Positions 39,115 to 48,587 are shown, counted from the first letter of the stretch. The stretch is 64,000 nucleotides of DNA from [Bacillus] enclensis (GCF_001456935.1 NZ_KQ758482.1:1096249-1160248); one strand, 5' to 3'. The notes: generated from the letters alone by a model not told the origin. Made by a program: numbers and translations.

Positions 39115-39141
39115 TACGAATGAACCATTTAAAAAGTTTCA
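39115..39141 (-). promoter_or_regulatory. Sigma-W-type promoter of yqeZ-floA-yqfB
   Basis: Minus strand TGAAAC (39141-39136), 17-nt spacer, CGTA (39118-39115). The B. subtilis operon is in the sigma-W regulon with consensus TGAAAC-N16/17-CGTA, so sequence and context agree. Confidence 0.85.
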
Positions 39142-39202
39142 TTTTTATAAAATAAACATTTTAGAGTGAGGATGACAAATGAAAGGCCTTACAAGGACAC
39201 CA

Positions 39203-39238
39203 TTAAAAAAACCGAGAAACGCAGGGCTTCTCGGTTTT
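39203..39238 (-). terminator. Terminator of rpsU-yqeY
   Basis: 11-bp stem AAAACCGAGAA / TTCTCGGTTTT, 9-nt loop, T run on the minus strand, 6 nt past the yqeY stop. Confidence 0.88.
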
Positions 39239-39243
39239 GGTTG

Positions 39244-39690
39244 TTATGATAGATGTTGAAGAACAAGTTTATTGACGAGAGCTCCATCTGCTTTCCCTTT
39301 AACTTTAGGCATGATAGCCCCCATCACTTTACCCATATCAGCCTTAGAAGAAGCACCAACCTCAGCCATCGTTTCCTGAACTATGGCTGAAATCTCTTCT
39401 TCAGAAAGCTGTTTAGGCATATATATTTCGACGTAAGTCAGTTCTGTTTGAATTTTCTCAGCCAGATCGTCACGACCGGCTTTCGTAAATTCATGGAGGG
39501 AGTCTTTCCGTTGCTTGACTTCTCGAGAAAGGACAGTCAACTCTTCGTCTTCAGAGAGCTCCTGTTTTCCAAACTTAATGGCTTCATTTTGAAGTGCAGC
39601 CTTAAGCATGCGGATCACGGAAAGTTTCTCTTTTTCTTTATTTTTCATCGCTTGTTTCATATCATCATTTAAACGATTGAGAAGACTCAT
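39244..39690 (-). CDS. yqeY: GatB/YqeY domain protein
   Basis: A 148-residue two-domain helical protein ([20 protein letters not shown] ..., C-terminal [20 protein letters not shown]). The C-terminal domain resembles the tail domain of GatB, hinting at tRNA binding, but the function is unproven. It lies 14 nt after rpsU in a conserved rpsU-yqeY pair. Confidence 0.94.
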   Translation of the reverse strand: MSLLNRLNDDMKQAMKNKEKEKLSVIRMLKAALQNEAIKFGKQELSEDEELTVLSREVKQRKDSLHEFTKAGRDDLAEKIQTELTYVEIYMPKQLSEEEISAIVQETMAEVGASSKADMGKVMGAIMPKVKGKADGALVNKLVLQHLS

Positions 39691-39704
39691 GGTTACACCC
39701 TCTC

Positions 39705-39878
39705 TTAGAACTTACGCTTTCTTGCAGCTTCTGATTTCTTTTTGCGTTTTACGCTTGGCTTTTCATAAAATTCGCGCTTTCTAAACTCTTGTAAAGTTCC
39801 TGTTTTAGAAACTGAGCGTTTGAAGCGACGAAGAGCATCTTCAAGCGATTCGTTTTTACGAACAACTGTTTTTGACAT
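39705..39878 (-). CDS. rpsU: 30S ribosomal protein S21
   Basis: A 57-residue, very basic S21 ([20 protein letters not shown] ... [14 protein letters not shown]) of the small ribosomal subunit. Start ATG 39878 follows GGAGGGAGGGAAAGAG. It is cotranscribed with yqeY. Confidence 0.97.
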   Translation of the reverse strand: MSKTVVRKNESLEDALRRFKRSVSKTGTLQEFRKREFYEKPSVKRKKKSEAARKRKF

Positions 39879-39950
39879 CTCTCTTTCCCTCCCTCCGAAC
39901 ACACTACACTTACATGTTCAAGTCAGAAAATGGATAACACCATTTTTCCA

Positions 39951-39968
39951 AGGACGACTAATCGTCCT
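39951..39968. other. Small perfect hairpin between rpsU and the 58-residue gene
   Basis: AGGACGA / TCGTCCT with a 4-nt loop directly after the small gene's stop codon. The T stretch is on the plus-strand side, so it is a poor terminator for the minus-strand gene and may instead be a leader element. Confidence 0.4.
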
Positions 39969-39969
39969 T

Positions 39970-40146
39970 TTACTTTACCAATAGGTTTGGCTTAGCCCTT
40001 GTATCTTTGTCACAAGGGGACAGAAAGTGTATGTCTTTCTTGAATGAATTCTTTAAAATATAAAGAAATCCATGTACTTTGCCATTATAATATATGTCTG
40101 CGTGCAGGTCAACAACTTCTGCATATTTGCTTGTAATATTAGGCAT
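39970..40146 (-). CDS. Unrecognised small protein (58 residues)
   Basis: The reading frame starts at ATG 40146 after a good site AAGGGAGAC and encodes MPNITSKYAEVVDLHADIYY... with a basic C-terminus and one Cys. It has no signal peptide or clear membrane helix. I do not recognise it. It lies upstream of rpsU and divergent from yqeW, with 62 nt between the starts. The good ribosome site and lack of an overlapping gene favour a real gene, but its shortness leaves doubt. Confidence 0.5.
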   Translation of the reverse strand: MPNITSKYAEVVDLHADIYYNGKVHGFLYILKNSFKKDIHFLSPCDKDTRAKPNLLVK

Positions 40147-40208
40147 GTCTCCCTTCCGCCTCCCATACATTAGTGGTAAGCATGTACCGGAGCGGAGGGA
40201 GCAGTAGA

Positions 40209-41132
40209 ATGTTGAACTTACTATTATTTATTTTGCTTATTTTGTGTTTCTTATTGGGTATGCTGTGGCTTCGGTCAGGATTATTTAATATCGCGAACAT
40301 GAAAGTGAAGAAATGGCTTCATTTCCTCACAGACACACCTGTCAAAGGTGCCGCCACTGGTACCGTCGTGACCGCATTCATCCACAGCAGTTCGGCTGTG
40401 ATGGTCCTCACCGTAGGCCTAGCTTCTTCTGGGATCATCCCGTTCAGGCAGACAATAGGAATCATGCTGGGTTCCAATATCGGTACTACATTTACACTTG
40501 AAATGTTCACTCTGAATATGAATTACCTCATTGTGCCTTCCATCATTATCGGATGCATACTGATCGCATTCAAAAAAGACACGTTAAGGAGTGCAGGGTT
40601 CATATTCACGGGGTTCGGCCTGATCTTCGCATCCATCAAGGGAATCCAGTGGGTTGCCGAACCTCTAACAACTCATCCCCTTCTCCATGAATACATAGAT
40701 AAAGTGAACAATCATCTGCTGATTGCACTCCTCATCGGGTGTATCCTGACTGCCATCATTCAATCCAGCACTGTCGTCACCGGAGTCACGATGGGATTCC
40801 TGGCTGCACAATCAATCGATCTCCATGCCGGCATCGCCATCATGCTTGGCGCAAATGTCGGTACATGCATCACTGCATTCATCGCAAGCATAGGAGGCGG
40901 GGTGCAGGCAAGGCTGACGGCTTATGCTCATATCTGGCTCAATGTAATCGGTGTAATGGTATTCATCCCACTTATACCGCTGCTCGGTACAATCGTTCAG
41001 AAGCTTGCAGGTTCACCGGACCTTCAGCTTGCCCATGCAAGTGTGATCTTCAATCTGATTTGCTCGCTGCTGGTACTCCCTTTCGCCTTTAAGTTCGCGG
41101 GATTTATCGAGAAAGTGCATCTGCGGAAATAG
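40209..41132 (+). CDS. yqeW: Na/Pi cotransporter family protein YqeW
   Basis: A 307-residue PNaS-type transporter with two inverted-repeat cores: AFIHSSSAVMVLTVGLAS / GSNIGTTFT and AIIQSSTVVTGVTMGFL / GANVGTCIT. It has about eight membrane segments and, unlike the 542-residue relative at 2802, no PhoU domain. ATG 40209 follows CGGAGGGAGC. It corresponds to B. subtilis YqeW. The transported ion is inferred only from the family. Confidence 0.88.
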   Translation: MLNLLLFILLILCFLLGMLWLRSGLFNIANMKVKKWLHFLTDTPVKGAATGTVVTAFIHSSSAVMVLTVGLASSGIIPFRQTIGIMLGSNIGTTFTLEMFTLNMNYLIVPSIIIGCILIAFKKDTLRSAGFIFTGFGLIFASIKGIQWVAEPLTTHPLLHEYIDKVNNHLLIALLIGCILTAIIQSSTVVTGVTMGFLAAQSIDLHAGIAIMLGANVGTCITAFIASIGGGVQARLTAYAHIWLNVIGVMVFIPLIPLLGTIVQKLAGSPDLQLAHASVIFNLICSLLVLPFAFKFAGFIEKVHLRK

Positions 41133-41169
41133 GTCGCAGGACTCGCTGCAGCAGCATGCTGGTAAATGC

Positions 41170-41207
41170 AAAAAAGCCGGATGAATTATCATTCATCCGG
41201 CTTTTTT
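41170..41207. terminator. Bidirectional terminator between yqeW and deoC
   Basis: 17-bp perfect stem AAAAAAGCCGGATGAAT with complement and 4-nt TATC loop, between two convergent stops. Confidence 0.92.
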
Positions 41208-41216
41208 CATCACTGA

Positions 41217-41888
41217 TTAATAATCAGAATCACTTGTCAATCCTTGTACAATTTTCACACCTGAACTGGCTCCAAGACGAGTCGCACCTGCGTCGATCAT
41301 CGCCTGAGCATCTTCAGCAGAGCGTACTCCGCCTGAAGCTTTTACGCCGAGATCAGGTCCTACTGTCTTTCTCATCAAAGCGATGTCTTCTACAGTAGCA
41401 CCGCCTGTGGAGAATCCAGTAGATGTTTTCACATAATCTGCACCTGCTTCAACAGATAACTCACAAGCTTTCACTTTTTCTTCATCAGTCAACAGGCACG
41501 TTTCAATGATCACTTTTGATAATGCTTTTCCTTTTGAAGCTGCAACAACAGCTTCAATGTCACGCTTCACAAGATCGTAGTCTCCGCTCTTCAAAGCACC
41601 GATATTGATGACCATGTCCACTTCGGTTGCACCTTTTTCAATGGCATCCTTTGTTTCGAAGGCCTTTGTTTCAGGAGTGGAGGCTCCTAATGGGAAACCG
41701 ATTACAGTGCAAACTTTCACTTCTGTGCCTTTTAAAAGTTCGCTTGAATAGTTCACCCAAGTCGGATTCACGCATACAGATGCAAATTTGAATTCTTTGG
41801 CTTCCTGGCAAAGAACTTCAACTTGATCTTTCGTTGATTCTGGTTTAAGTAAAGTATGATCGATCATACTTGCAATATTCATAGTCAT
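41217..41888 (-). CDS. deoC: Deoxyribose-phosphate aldolase
   Basis: DeoC splits 2-deoxyribose 5-phosphate into glyceraldehyde 3-phosphate and acetaldehyde in deoxynucleoside breakdown. The 223-residue TIM barrel has the Schiff-base lysine in [14 protein letters not shown] (near 153), a second lysine in GVKASGGVR, and the catalytic Asp in [16 protein letters not shown]. It is a single gene here; in B. subtilis deoC sits with nupC-pdp elsewhere, so this location is different. Confidence 0.96.
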   Translation of the reverse strand: MTMNIASMIDHTLLKPESTKDQVEVLCQEAKEFKFASVCVNPTWVNYSSELLKGTEVKVCTVIGFPLGASTPETKAFETKDAIEKGATEVDMVINIGALKSGDYDLVKRDIEAVVAASKGKALSKVIIETCLLTDEEKVKACELSVEAGADYVKTSTGFSTGGATVEDIALMRKTVGPDLGVKASGGVRSAEDAQAMIDAGATRLGASSGVKIVQGLTSDSDY

Positions 41889-42035
41889 ATCTCTCCTTTA
41901 ACAGTTGTCCGTACCTCTTTTATAATACCAAAACAGACAATAAAAAACGAGTTTTTATTTTAGGATATCCCTTTTTTTTGCTGGGAATGTATCTTTTTTG
42001 TAAGTGGTTACATTAAGTGGCCGGTTTTTACAAAA

Positions 42036-42066
42036 AAAAGCTGCCGGTCATTATGCCCGACAGCTT
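42036..42066 (-). terminator. Terminator of the glucosidase gene
   Basis: Minus-strand stem AAGCTGTCGG / CCGGCAGCTT (one G-U pair), 10-nt loop, eight-T run. Confidence 0.85.
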
Positions 42067-42078
42067 CACAACATATTA

Positions 42079-43740
42079 TTATTTTACCCGATAGACCCTT
42101 GCTTCGTATGGCTTCAAGCTCAATACGCTTTCAGGAGTATGGGCTTCGACCGCGTAATTTGAGAGCAGCAGGTTTTCGGATGATACCTTGAAGTCAAGTT
42201 CACAAACGGCATCTTCGGTTGAAAGGTTTGTCACCACAAGCATTTTGTCCTTTTCTCCGGTGCGTGTGTATGCATAAATCTGTTCGTCTTCCGGAAGGAG
42301 TAAATCATAAATCCCATATGTGAAGACGTCTTCTTCTTTCTTGAGTGAAATCATTCTCTTATAGAAAGAAAGGATTGAGTGCTCATCTTTCTCCTGAGCT
42401 TTTACATTGATTGTTTTATAATTCGGATTCACTTTCATCCAGGGCGTACCGGTTGTAAAACCGCTGTTTTCCTCATCCGACCATTGCATCGGTGTGCGGC
42501 TGTTGTCCCTGGATGAAGCCCAGATGATTTCCATGATATCCTGGTGCTTCACGCCTTCTTCGCGTTTTAGACGGTATAGATTTTTCACCGCAACATCATC
42601 GTAGTCTTCTATGGAAGGAAATTGGACATTGGTCATCCCTATTTCCTGCCCCTGATAGATGAACGGCGTACCCTGCATCAGGAAGTACATCGCTGCCATG
42701 GCAGTGGAGCTCTCTTTCCAATATTCCTTGTCGTTCCCCCACGTGGAAACGACGCGCGGCTTATCATGATTCTCAATGAAAAGGGCATTCCAGCCATTTC
42801 CCTCAAGCCCTTTTTGCCAGCGGGAAAGGACTTTCTTCAGTTCAACGATATCCAGATCCGGATTCGTTTCAGCATCCCATAATCCCAAATGTTCAAACTG
42901 GAAGATCATATCCATCTTTCCGTTTTCTTTTCCGACCCACAGCTCCGCTTCATCAGCTTTCACGCCATTTGCTTCCCCTACCGTCATAACATCATAGTTC
43001 GAGTACGTGCGGTCCTTGAATTCCTGCAAGAACGTATGAATGCCTTTTTGATTCATATGCATATCAAATGAAGACACATACTTTTTCTTTTTCGGGTTTG
43101 GCATATCAGGCAGGCCTGGACGTTTCTTAATGTGACTGATTGCATCGATCCTGAATCCGTCGATTCCTTTGTCCAGCCACCAGTTTACTGTGTCATACAA
43201 AGCATCGCGTACTTCTTCGTTTTCCCAATTCAGGTCAGGCTGTTTGGTTGAAAATACGTGGAGGAAGTACTGATCTGTTTTTTCATCATACTTCCAGGCA
43301 GAACCTCCGAATATACTTTCCCAGTTATTCGGTTCCTTTCCGCCTTTGCCGTCACGCCAAATATACCAGTCGCGCTTCGGATCATCCTTTGAACTTGCTG
43401 ATTCAACGAACCATGGATGCTCGTCACTGGTATGATTGAGTACAAGATCGATGATCAGTTTCATATCACGGCTGTGTACCTCTTCCAATAATTGATCAAA
43501 ATCTTCCATCGTCCCGAAATCTTCCATGATATCCTGATAATCAGAAATATCATATCCGTTGTCATCATTGGGTGACTTATACATCGGACAAATCCAAATG
43601 ACATCTATACCCAGGTCTTTAATATAATCAAGCCGCTCTATGATTCCTTGCAAATCTCCAATACCGTCCCCATTGGAATCCTGAAAACTCCTTGGATAAA
43701 TCTGATAGCCGACTGCTTCTCTTCGCCATGCCTTTTCCAT
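42079..43740 (-). CDS. malL: Oligo-1,6-glucosidase / alpha-glucosidase (GH13)
   Basis: A 553-residue cytosolic GH13 enzyme that would hydrolyse isomalto- or malto-oligosaccharides, sucrose or trehalose-6-P-like substrates. The four GH13 regions are DLVLNHTSDEHPWF, GFRIDAISHI (nucleophile Asp near 199), TVGEANGV (acid/base Glu) and FIENHDKPR. The length is typical of Bacillus MalL/oligo-1,6-glucosidases; exact specificity is uncertain. It is monocistronic without an adjacent transporter. A cre site overlaps its leader and a second LacI-type operator lies about 140 nt upstream. Confidence 0.9.
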   Translation of the reverse strand: MEKAWRREAVGYQIYPRSFQDSNGDGIGDLQGIIERLDYIKDLGIDVIWICPMYKSPNDDNGYDISDYQDIMEDFGTMEDFDQLLEEVHSRDMKLIIDLVLNHTSDEHPWFVESASSKDDPKRDWYIWRDGKGGKEPNNWESIFGGSAWKYDEKTDQYFLHVFSTKQPDLNWENEEVRDALYDTVNWWLDKGIDGFRIDAISHIKKRPGLPDMPNPKKKKYVSSFDMHMNQKGIHTFLQEFKDRTYSNYDVMTVGEANGVKADEAELWVGKENGKMDMIFQFEHLGLWDAETNPDLDIVELKKVLSRWQKGLEGNGWNALFIENHDKPRVVSTWGNDKEYWKESSTAMAAMYFLMQGTPFIYQGQEIGMTNVQFPSIEDYDDVAVKNLYRLKREEGVKHQDIMEIIWASSRDNSRTPMQWSDEENSGFTTGTPWMKVNPNYKTINVKAQEKDEHSILSFYKRMISLKKEEDVFTYGIYDLLLPEDEQIYAYTRTGEKDKMLVVTNLSTEDAVCELDFKVSSENLLLSNYAVEAHTPESVLSLKPYEARVYRVK

Positions 43741-43767
43741 CGTAACACCTCATCAAATTATAATAAG

Positions 43768-43781
43768 TACAAACGCTTACA
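43768..43781 (-). promoter_or_regulatory. Candidate CcpA cre site of malL
   Basis: Minus strand TGTAAGCGTTTGTA matches the cre consensus TGWAANCGNTNWCA except at two positions in the right half. It lies about 30 nt upstream of the start, beside a TATAAT-like -10, suiting catabolite repression. Confidence 0.7.
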
Positions 43782-43881
43782 TTTTGTTTTTGCCAAATCA
43801 TCATCCAGTTGAATTTCTTGGGTGAGGCAATTGGATTGTTTTAACTACTCCAGTTGTGGTTAAAATAAACTCAAAAAATGC

Positions 43882-43893
43882 GCAATCGTTTGC
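43882..43893. promoter_or_regulatory. LacI-family operator-like palindrome
   Basis: GCAATCGTTTGC is symmetric apart from the bases flanking the central CG, the shape of LacI/GalR-family sites. It may bind CcpA or a maltose regulator. The region to 44220 otherwise holds a repeat array and the mtaB terminator. Confidence 0.5.
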
Positions 43894-44044
43894 ACGAAAT
43901 AGCTAAAAAAAATAAAATACCTCTTTGATATGAACATTACTAGTTTACAACCTAAATCCGTTCTTAGCAATAGATAATTTTTAGAGATTGGTTGATGGAT
44001 GGAGGAAGCAGGATAGATGGTCTCACAAGATTAGAATTATTCTC

Positions 44045-44124
44045 ATTAGAGTATATTTCCGTGATTTCGAGCATATATTTTTAATTTAGAGCATAAAACT
44101 CCAGATTCGAGCATATATAACCAG
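44045..44124. repeat. Short tandem array, 20-bp period, four units
   Basis: Units at 44045, 44065, 44085 and 44105 share the core WTTMGAGCATA (first unit GAGTATA), exactly 20 bp apart. A possible degenerate fifth unit lies just before. The array is in the gene-free gap between malL and mtaB. Confidence 0.75.
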
Positions 44125-44163
44125 TTCCCCTATATGTCCCCCGCAAACTTTACCCAGAATCAT

Positions 44164-44207
44164 AAAAAAAGAATTCCTTCAAAAACTCACACTTTCAAAG
44201 GAATTCT
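44164..44207 (-). terminator. Terminator of the dnaK-to-mtaB operon
   Basis: 10-bp stem AGAATTCCTT / AAGGAATTCT with T run on the minus strand, 14 nt past the mtaB stop. Confidence 0.85.
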
Positions 44208-44220
44208 GTATAGAAATTAT

Positions 44221-45567
44221 TTAAATCGCAGCTTTTTCACTGCTGTTTGCGTTCTGATCTTCTAGCACCCGCACGAATTGGCCTTCATTCAGAGGATAAC
44301 CCGCTTTGGTGATCTTCACTTTAACAAGCTGACCGACCATTTCTTCAGTGGCAGGGAAGACAACTTTCAGGTAATTGTCCGTATACCCTACATAGCGGCC
44401 GTCATCATATACTTCCTCTGGGATGACTTCAAGCACTTCATCCTCAAAGTTTGACGCATATTCTTTTGCCAGTTGATTCGATAGTTCAATCAGACGGTGG
44501 ACCCGCTCATTTTTCACTTCTTCATCAATCTGGTCATCCATGCGCGCTGCAGGTGTGCCGGTGCGCTTGGAATATGGGAATACATGAAGCTCTGAAAATT
44601 TATGTTCTTTAATAAAATTATATGTTTCCATGAATTCTTCTTCCGTTTCGCCGGGGAATCCGACAATGACATCAGATGTTACAGCGAGACCAGGAAGTGC
44701 TTTTTTAAGCTTTTCAAGCCTCTCCGCAAAGAATTCCATTGTATACTTTCTGCGCATCCTCTTAAGGACCGTATTGGATCCCGATTGAAGGGGCACGTGC
44801 AGATGGCGAACAACGATATTCGATTGATCGATCACTTCGATGACTTCATCCGTCAATTGACTGGCTTCGATTGAAGAAATACGGATCCGTTTCAATCCTT
44901 TTACATTTTGCTCCAAGTCACGAAGAAGCATGGCAAGATTATAGTCTTTCATATCCTCGCCGTATCCGCCTGTGTGGATACCTGTGAGTACGATTTCCTT
45001 GTATCCTGCATCAACAAGCTGCTGAGCCTGTTTCACCACTTCTTCAGGATCACGGGATCTCATCAATCCGCGTGCCCATGGGATGATGCAGAAAGTGCAA
45101 AAATTATTACAGCCTTCCTGTATCTTAAGGGAAGCTCGTGTACGGTCAGTGAACGCAGGTACGTCGAGCTCTTCATACACACGGTTCTTCATGATATTGG
45201 TAACGCCATTAATCGGCTGACGTTCTTGTTTGTATTCTTCGATATACTCCAGCATCTTGCGGCGGTCCTGGGTCCCTACAACAACATCGACTCCGGGGAT
45301 GGCCATGATTTCGCCTGGTGAGGTCTGGGCATAGCAGCCTGTTACACAGATGACGCCGTCAGGATTCTTCCTGATTGCACGGCGGATTACCTGCCTGCTT
45401 TTCTTGTCTCCGGTATTCGTTACCGTACATGTATTGATGACATAAACATCGGCTATTGAATCATAATCGACACGTTCATATCCTTCTTCTTTGAATAATT
45501 GCCAAATGGCTTCCGTCTCATAGTGGTTCACTTTACACCCTAATGTGTGAAACGCTACTGATGGCAT
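44221..45567 (-). CDS. mtaB: tRNA t6A37 methylthiotransferase MtaB
   Basis: MtaB converts t6A to ms2t6A at position 37 of tRNAs. The 448-residue radical-SAM enzyme has the N-terminal MTTase domain with cluster cysteines in LGCKVNHYE, NTCTVTN and GCYAQ, the radical-SAM motif CNNFCTFCIIPWARG (near 155), and a C-terminal TRAM domain. ATG 45567 follows GAGGTGATT; longer in-frame starts run into rsmE. It is the last gene of the cluster dnaJ-prmA-rsmE-mtaB. Confidence 0.96.
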   Translation of the reverse strand: MPSVAFHTLGCKVNHYETEAIWQLFKEEGYERVDYDSIADVYVINTCTVTNTGDKKSRQVIRRAIRKNPDGVICVTGCYAQTSPGEIMAIPGVDVVVGTQDRRKMLEYIEEYKQERQPINGVTNIMKNRVYEELDVPAFTDRTRASLKIQEGCNNFCTFCIIPWARGLMRSRDPEEVVKQAQQLVDAGYKEIVLTGIHTGGYGEDMKDYNLAMLLRDLEQNVKGLKRIRISSIEASQLTDEVIEVIDQSNIVVRHLHVPLQSGSNTVLKRMRRKYTMEFFAERLEKLKKALPGLAVTSDVIVGFPGETEEEFMETYNFIKEHKFSELHVFPYSKRTGTPAARMDDQIDEEVKNERVHRLIELSNQLAKEYASNFEDEVLEVIPEEVYDDGRYVGYTDNYLKVVFPATEEMVGQLVKVKITKAGYPLNEGQFVRVLEDQNANSSEKAAI

Positions 45568-45572
45568 TACAA

Positions 45573-46325
45573 TCACCTCATTAATTCTAATTGATAGCTC
45601 ATGGCGGAAAGGACATACAAAGGAGCCGTCTCTGTCCGTAATATCCTCGGACCAAGACCGCATATTAAAAAGCCTTCCTGCCTGCATCGTCCGACCTCAT
45701 TCTCGGTCAATCCGCCTTCCGGTCCGAACACAACCAGGATGCTTTCGCCGTCTTTGATAGAACCAAGGGTTCTAGAAAGATTGCTCTTCTCCCCGGTTCT
45801 TGCTTCTTCTTCGTAAGCCACAAGGGTATGGTCAAAATGTTTACTCAGTGTCAGTAATTCTTTAAATGAAACAGGGGAAGAAACGGAAGGGACGACATTT
45901 CTGTGAGACTGCTCTGCAGCTTCCTTCACGATCTTTTCCCAGCGGTCGAGCTTTTTCTTCGCCTTCTTTTCATCCCATTTCACGATGGAGCGATCCGCGG
46001 TAAAAGGGATAAATTGATCTGCCCCAAGCTCCGTACCTTTTTGGAAGATTAATTCCAATTTATCCCCTTTCGGCAGCCCGCTCGCAATTGCCACCTTAAC
46101 AGGCAGTTCTTTTGTATCTGTTTCCCATTCTACTACCACGGCTTCGACCGAGTCACTGGAAATCGTTTCAATACGGGCGGCAGCAGAGGATTGATCGGGG
46201 AACACCACATAAATATGGTCATCTTCTTTCATCCTCATGACACGTACAATATGATGATAATCTTCTCCGGTAATGATGACCGGAGAAGATTCACTGTATC
46301 GATTATCAATGAAATATCGCTGCAT
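45573..46325 (-). CDS. rsmE: 16S rRNA (uracil1498-N3)-methyltransferase
   Basis: RsmE methylates U1498 of 16S rRNA. The 250-residue protein has an N-terminal PUA-like part (ITGEDYHHIVRVMRMKEDDH) and a SPOUT knot with VVFGPEGGLTENEV and LRTETAPLYVLSAM. It lies 6 nt after prmA and 5 nt before mtaB. Confidence 0.96.
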   Translation of the reverse strand: MQRYFIDNRYSESSPVIITGEDYHHIVRVMRMKEDDHIYVVFPDQSSAAARIETISSDSVEAVVVEWETDTKELPVKVAIASGLPKGDKLELIFQKGTELGADQFIPFTADRSIVKWDEKKAKKKLDRWEKIVKEAAEQSHRNVVPSVSSPVSFKELLTLSKHFDHTLVAYEEEARTGEKSNLSRTLGSIKDGESILVVFGPEGGLTENEVGRCRQEGFLICGLGPRILRTETAPLYVLSAMSYQLELMR

Positions 46326-46331
46326 ACTGCC

Positions 46332-47279
46332 TCACTCCACCGTAGGTTTTTGGGCAATGATGGCTACCCAGTCTTCCATCACCATTACTTCTTCTATCAG
46401 GAACCCTGCATGTTCAAGTGCTTCCTTTACCTCTTGTTTCTTGGGCTGGATGATTCCTGATGTGATGAAATAACCGCCCGGCTTCACAAGCTCGAATGCA
46501 TCCTCTGTAAAGCGCAGGATGATTTCGGCCAGTATATTGGCCACAATGACATCTGCCTGCCCCGTAATACCGTTCAGAAGATTATTTTGATCAACCGATA
46601 CCCTGTCCTGAACTTTATTCAGCTTAACATTTAGACGCGCTGATCTCACTGCCACCTCGTCAAGGTCATAAGCTTCCACTTCCGAAGCATCGAGCATCGC
46701 AGCAGCGATGGACAGCACACCAGAGCCCGTCCCTACATCAATCACGGAGTCCTCGGGCTTAACGATTCGTTCAAGAGCCTGGATGCACATCACAGTAGTC
46801 GGATGTGTGCCGGTTCCAAATGCCATACCAGGATCGAGTTCGATAATCAGTTCATCACTGTGCACCGGGGTATAATCCTCCCATGTAGGCACAATCGTAA
46901 ATTTATCTGAAATCTTTACAGGGTGGTAGTATTTCTTCCATGCTGTGGCCCATTCCTCTTCATTCACTTCCGATATCTCCACCTTGTTTTCCCCGATGTC
47001 GATATCGTAGGTAACAAGATTCGTGATTCCCTGCTTTATTTCTTCCACCGTTTCCCCAAGGAAACTGTTGACGGGAAGATAAGCCTTCACCAAAACGCCT
47101 TCACTTGGATAATCATCAGGATTGAGTTGGTAGATCTCCCCAAACATATCCTCTCTTTCTTTAATCAAGTCAAACGGGTCTTCGATGACGACTCCGCTTG
47201 CCCCTGATTCATGCAGGATATGTGAGACCGGTTCAATTGCTTCGTTTGTTGTAAGGATGCTAATTTCTGACCATTTCAT
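46332..47279 (-). CDS. prmA: Ribosomal protein L11 methyltransferase
   Basis: PrmA trimethylates ribosomal protein L11. The 315-residue protein has an N-terminal substrate domain ([20 protein letters not shown]) and a C-terminal SAM domain with [28 protein letters not shown] and VANILAEI. It follows dnaJ by 23 nt. Confidence 0.96.
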   Translation of the reverse strand: MKWSEISILTTNEAIEPVSHILHESGASGVVIEDPFDLIKEREDMFGEIYQLNPDDYPSEGVLVKAYLPVNSFLGETVEEIKQGITNLVTYDIDIGENKVEISEVNEEEWATAWKKYYHPVKISDKFTIVPTWEDYTPVHSDELIIELDPGMAFGTGTHPTTVMCIQALERIVKPEDSVIDVGTGSGVLSIAAAMLDASEVEAYDLDEVAVRSARLNVKLNKVQDRVSVDQNNLLNGITGQADVIVANILAEIILRFTEDAFELVKPGGYFITSGIIQPKKQEVKEALEHAGFLIEEVMVMEDWVAIIAQKPTVE

Positions 47280-47302
47280 TGATCTACCAACTCCGTTCTG
47301 AG

Positions 47303-48430
47303 TTATTCGCCTTTAAAGGCTTTTTTTACTTTGTCAAAAAAGCTTTCGTGCTGTTCATCCGGCACCTGGCCGCTGATGTCAGCAAATTCTCTTAAAAGCT
47401 GTTTTTGTTTTTCCGTCAATTTAGTAGGTGTGACGGCCTTCACTTGGACATGCTGATCTCCAGTGCCATAACCACGGACGTTCGGCACTCCTTTGCCTTT
47501 CAGTCTGAACCTTGTTCCTGTCTGTGTTCCGGCAGGTACTTTCAGTTTGACCTTGCCGTGCAATGTAGGGACTTCGATTTCATCCCCCAGAGCCGCTTGT
47601 GCGAAAGTGACAGGCATTTCACAATAGATGTCGTCGCCGTTTCGCTCAAAGAAGTCGTGCGTACGCACATGGAAAACGACATAAAGATCTCCAGGAGGAC
47701 CTCCGTTGACGCCCGGCTCACCTTGGCCCGTCACACGAAGCTGTTGTCCATCGTCGATGCCTGCAGGGATCTTCACATTGATTTTTCGGCGTTTCTGAAC
47801 TTTTCCTGCACCGCCGCATGTAGAACATTTTTCTTTGATCTCTTTTCCAGTACCGTTACAGTAATGGCATACACGTCTGTTTACGATGCGCCCGAACGGG
47901 GTGTTCTGTTCAACATTCAATTGCCCGGATCCATTACAATGTGAACATGTATGGACTTTCGTACCTGGCTTTGCCCCTGTGCCGTGGCATGTATCGCATT
48001 CTTCTTCCTTAGGTATTTCAATTTCTGTATCTTTTCCAAACACAGCTTCTTCAAATTTCAGGGACATCGTATATTGAAGGTCCGCACCCTGTCTCGGTGC
48101 GTTGGGATCTCTCCTGCGTCCTCCGCCCCCGCCGAAGAATGTATTGAAAATATCTTCAAAGCCACCGAAACCGCCGCCGCCAAAGTCAGCTCCACCGCCG
48201 AATCCCTGGTTTGGATCAGTGTGGCCGAAACGGTCATATTGAGCACGTTTTTGATCATCGCTCAACACTTCATAGGCTTCTGATATTTCTTTGAACTTTT
48301 GGTCTGCATCCGCCTCTTTATTAATATCAGGATGATATTTTTTGGAGAGTTTGCGGTATGCTTTTTTTATTTCATCTTTAGAGGCGCCTTTTCCGACACC
48401 CAGAACTTCATAATAGTCCCGTTTACTCAT
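47303..48430 (-). CDS. dnaJ: Chaperone protein DnaJ
   Basis: DnaJ is the Hsp40 partner that stimulates DnaK ATPase. The 375-residue type I protein has the J domain with HPD ([11 protein letters not shown]), the Gly/Phe linker ([17 protein letters not shown]), the zinc domain with four CxxCxGxG repeats ([32 protein letters not shown]) and the C-terminal substrate domain. A strong hairpin separates it from dnaK. Confidence 0.98.
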   Translation of the reverse strand: MSKRDYYEVLGVGKGASKDEIKKAYRKLSKKYHPDINKEADADQKFKEISEAYEVLSDDQKRAQYDRFGHTDPNQGFGGGADFGGGGFGGFEDIFNTFFGGGGGRRRDPNAPRQGADLQYTMSLKFEEAVFGKDTEIEIPKEEECDTCHGTGAKPGTKVHTCSHCNGSGQLNVEQNTPFGRIVNRRVCHYCNGTGKEIKEKCSTCGGAGKVQKRRKINVKIPAGIDDGQQLRVTGQGEPGVNGGPPGDLYVVFHVRTHDFFERNGDDIYCEMPVTFAQAALGDEIEVPTLHGKVKLKVPAGTQTGTRFRLKGKGVPNVRGYGTGDQHVQVKAVTPTKLTEKQKQLLREFADISGQVPDEQHESFFDKVKKAFKGE

Positions 48431-48535
48431 AAAAACACCACTCCCGAATCGTTTGCATAAAGGTTATTTTAACATTGAGTTCCAATGATTATCAATAAAA
48501 ACAATAGAAACGTTAAGAAATATACATACTCATAG

Positions 48536-48575
48536 AAAAAGCCAAAGCCAAGAACCGTCCTGACTTTGACTTTTT
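48536..48575 (-). terminator. Hairpin between dnaK and dnaJ
   Basis: A 15-bp minus-strand stem AAAAAGTCAAAGTCA / TGGCTTTGGCTTTTT with G-U pairs and a 10-nt loop, 13 nt past the dnaK stop. The T residues belong to the stem, so it may attenuate rather than fully stop transcription, giving less dnaJ than dnaK, or protect the dnaK mRNA end. Confidence 0.7.
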
Positions 48576-48587
48576 CATTCATTGCAC

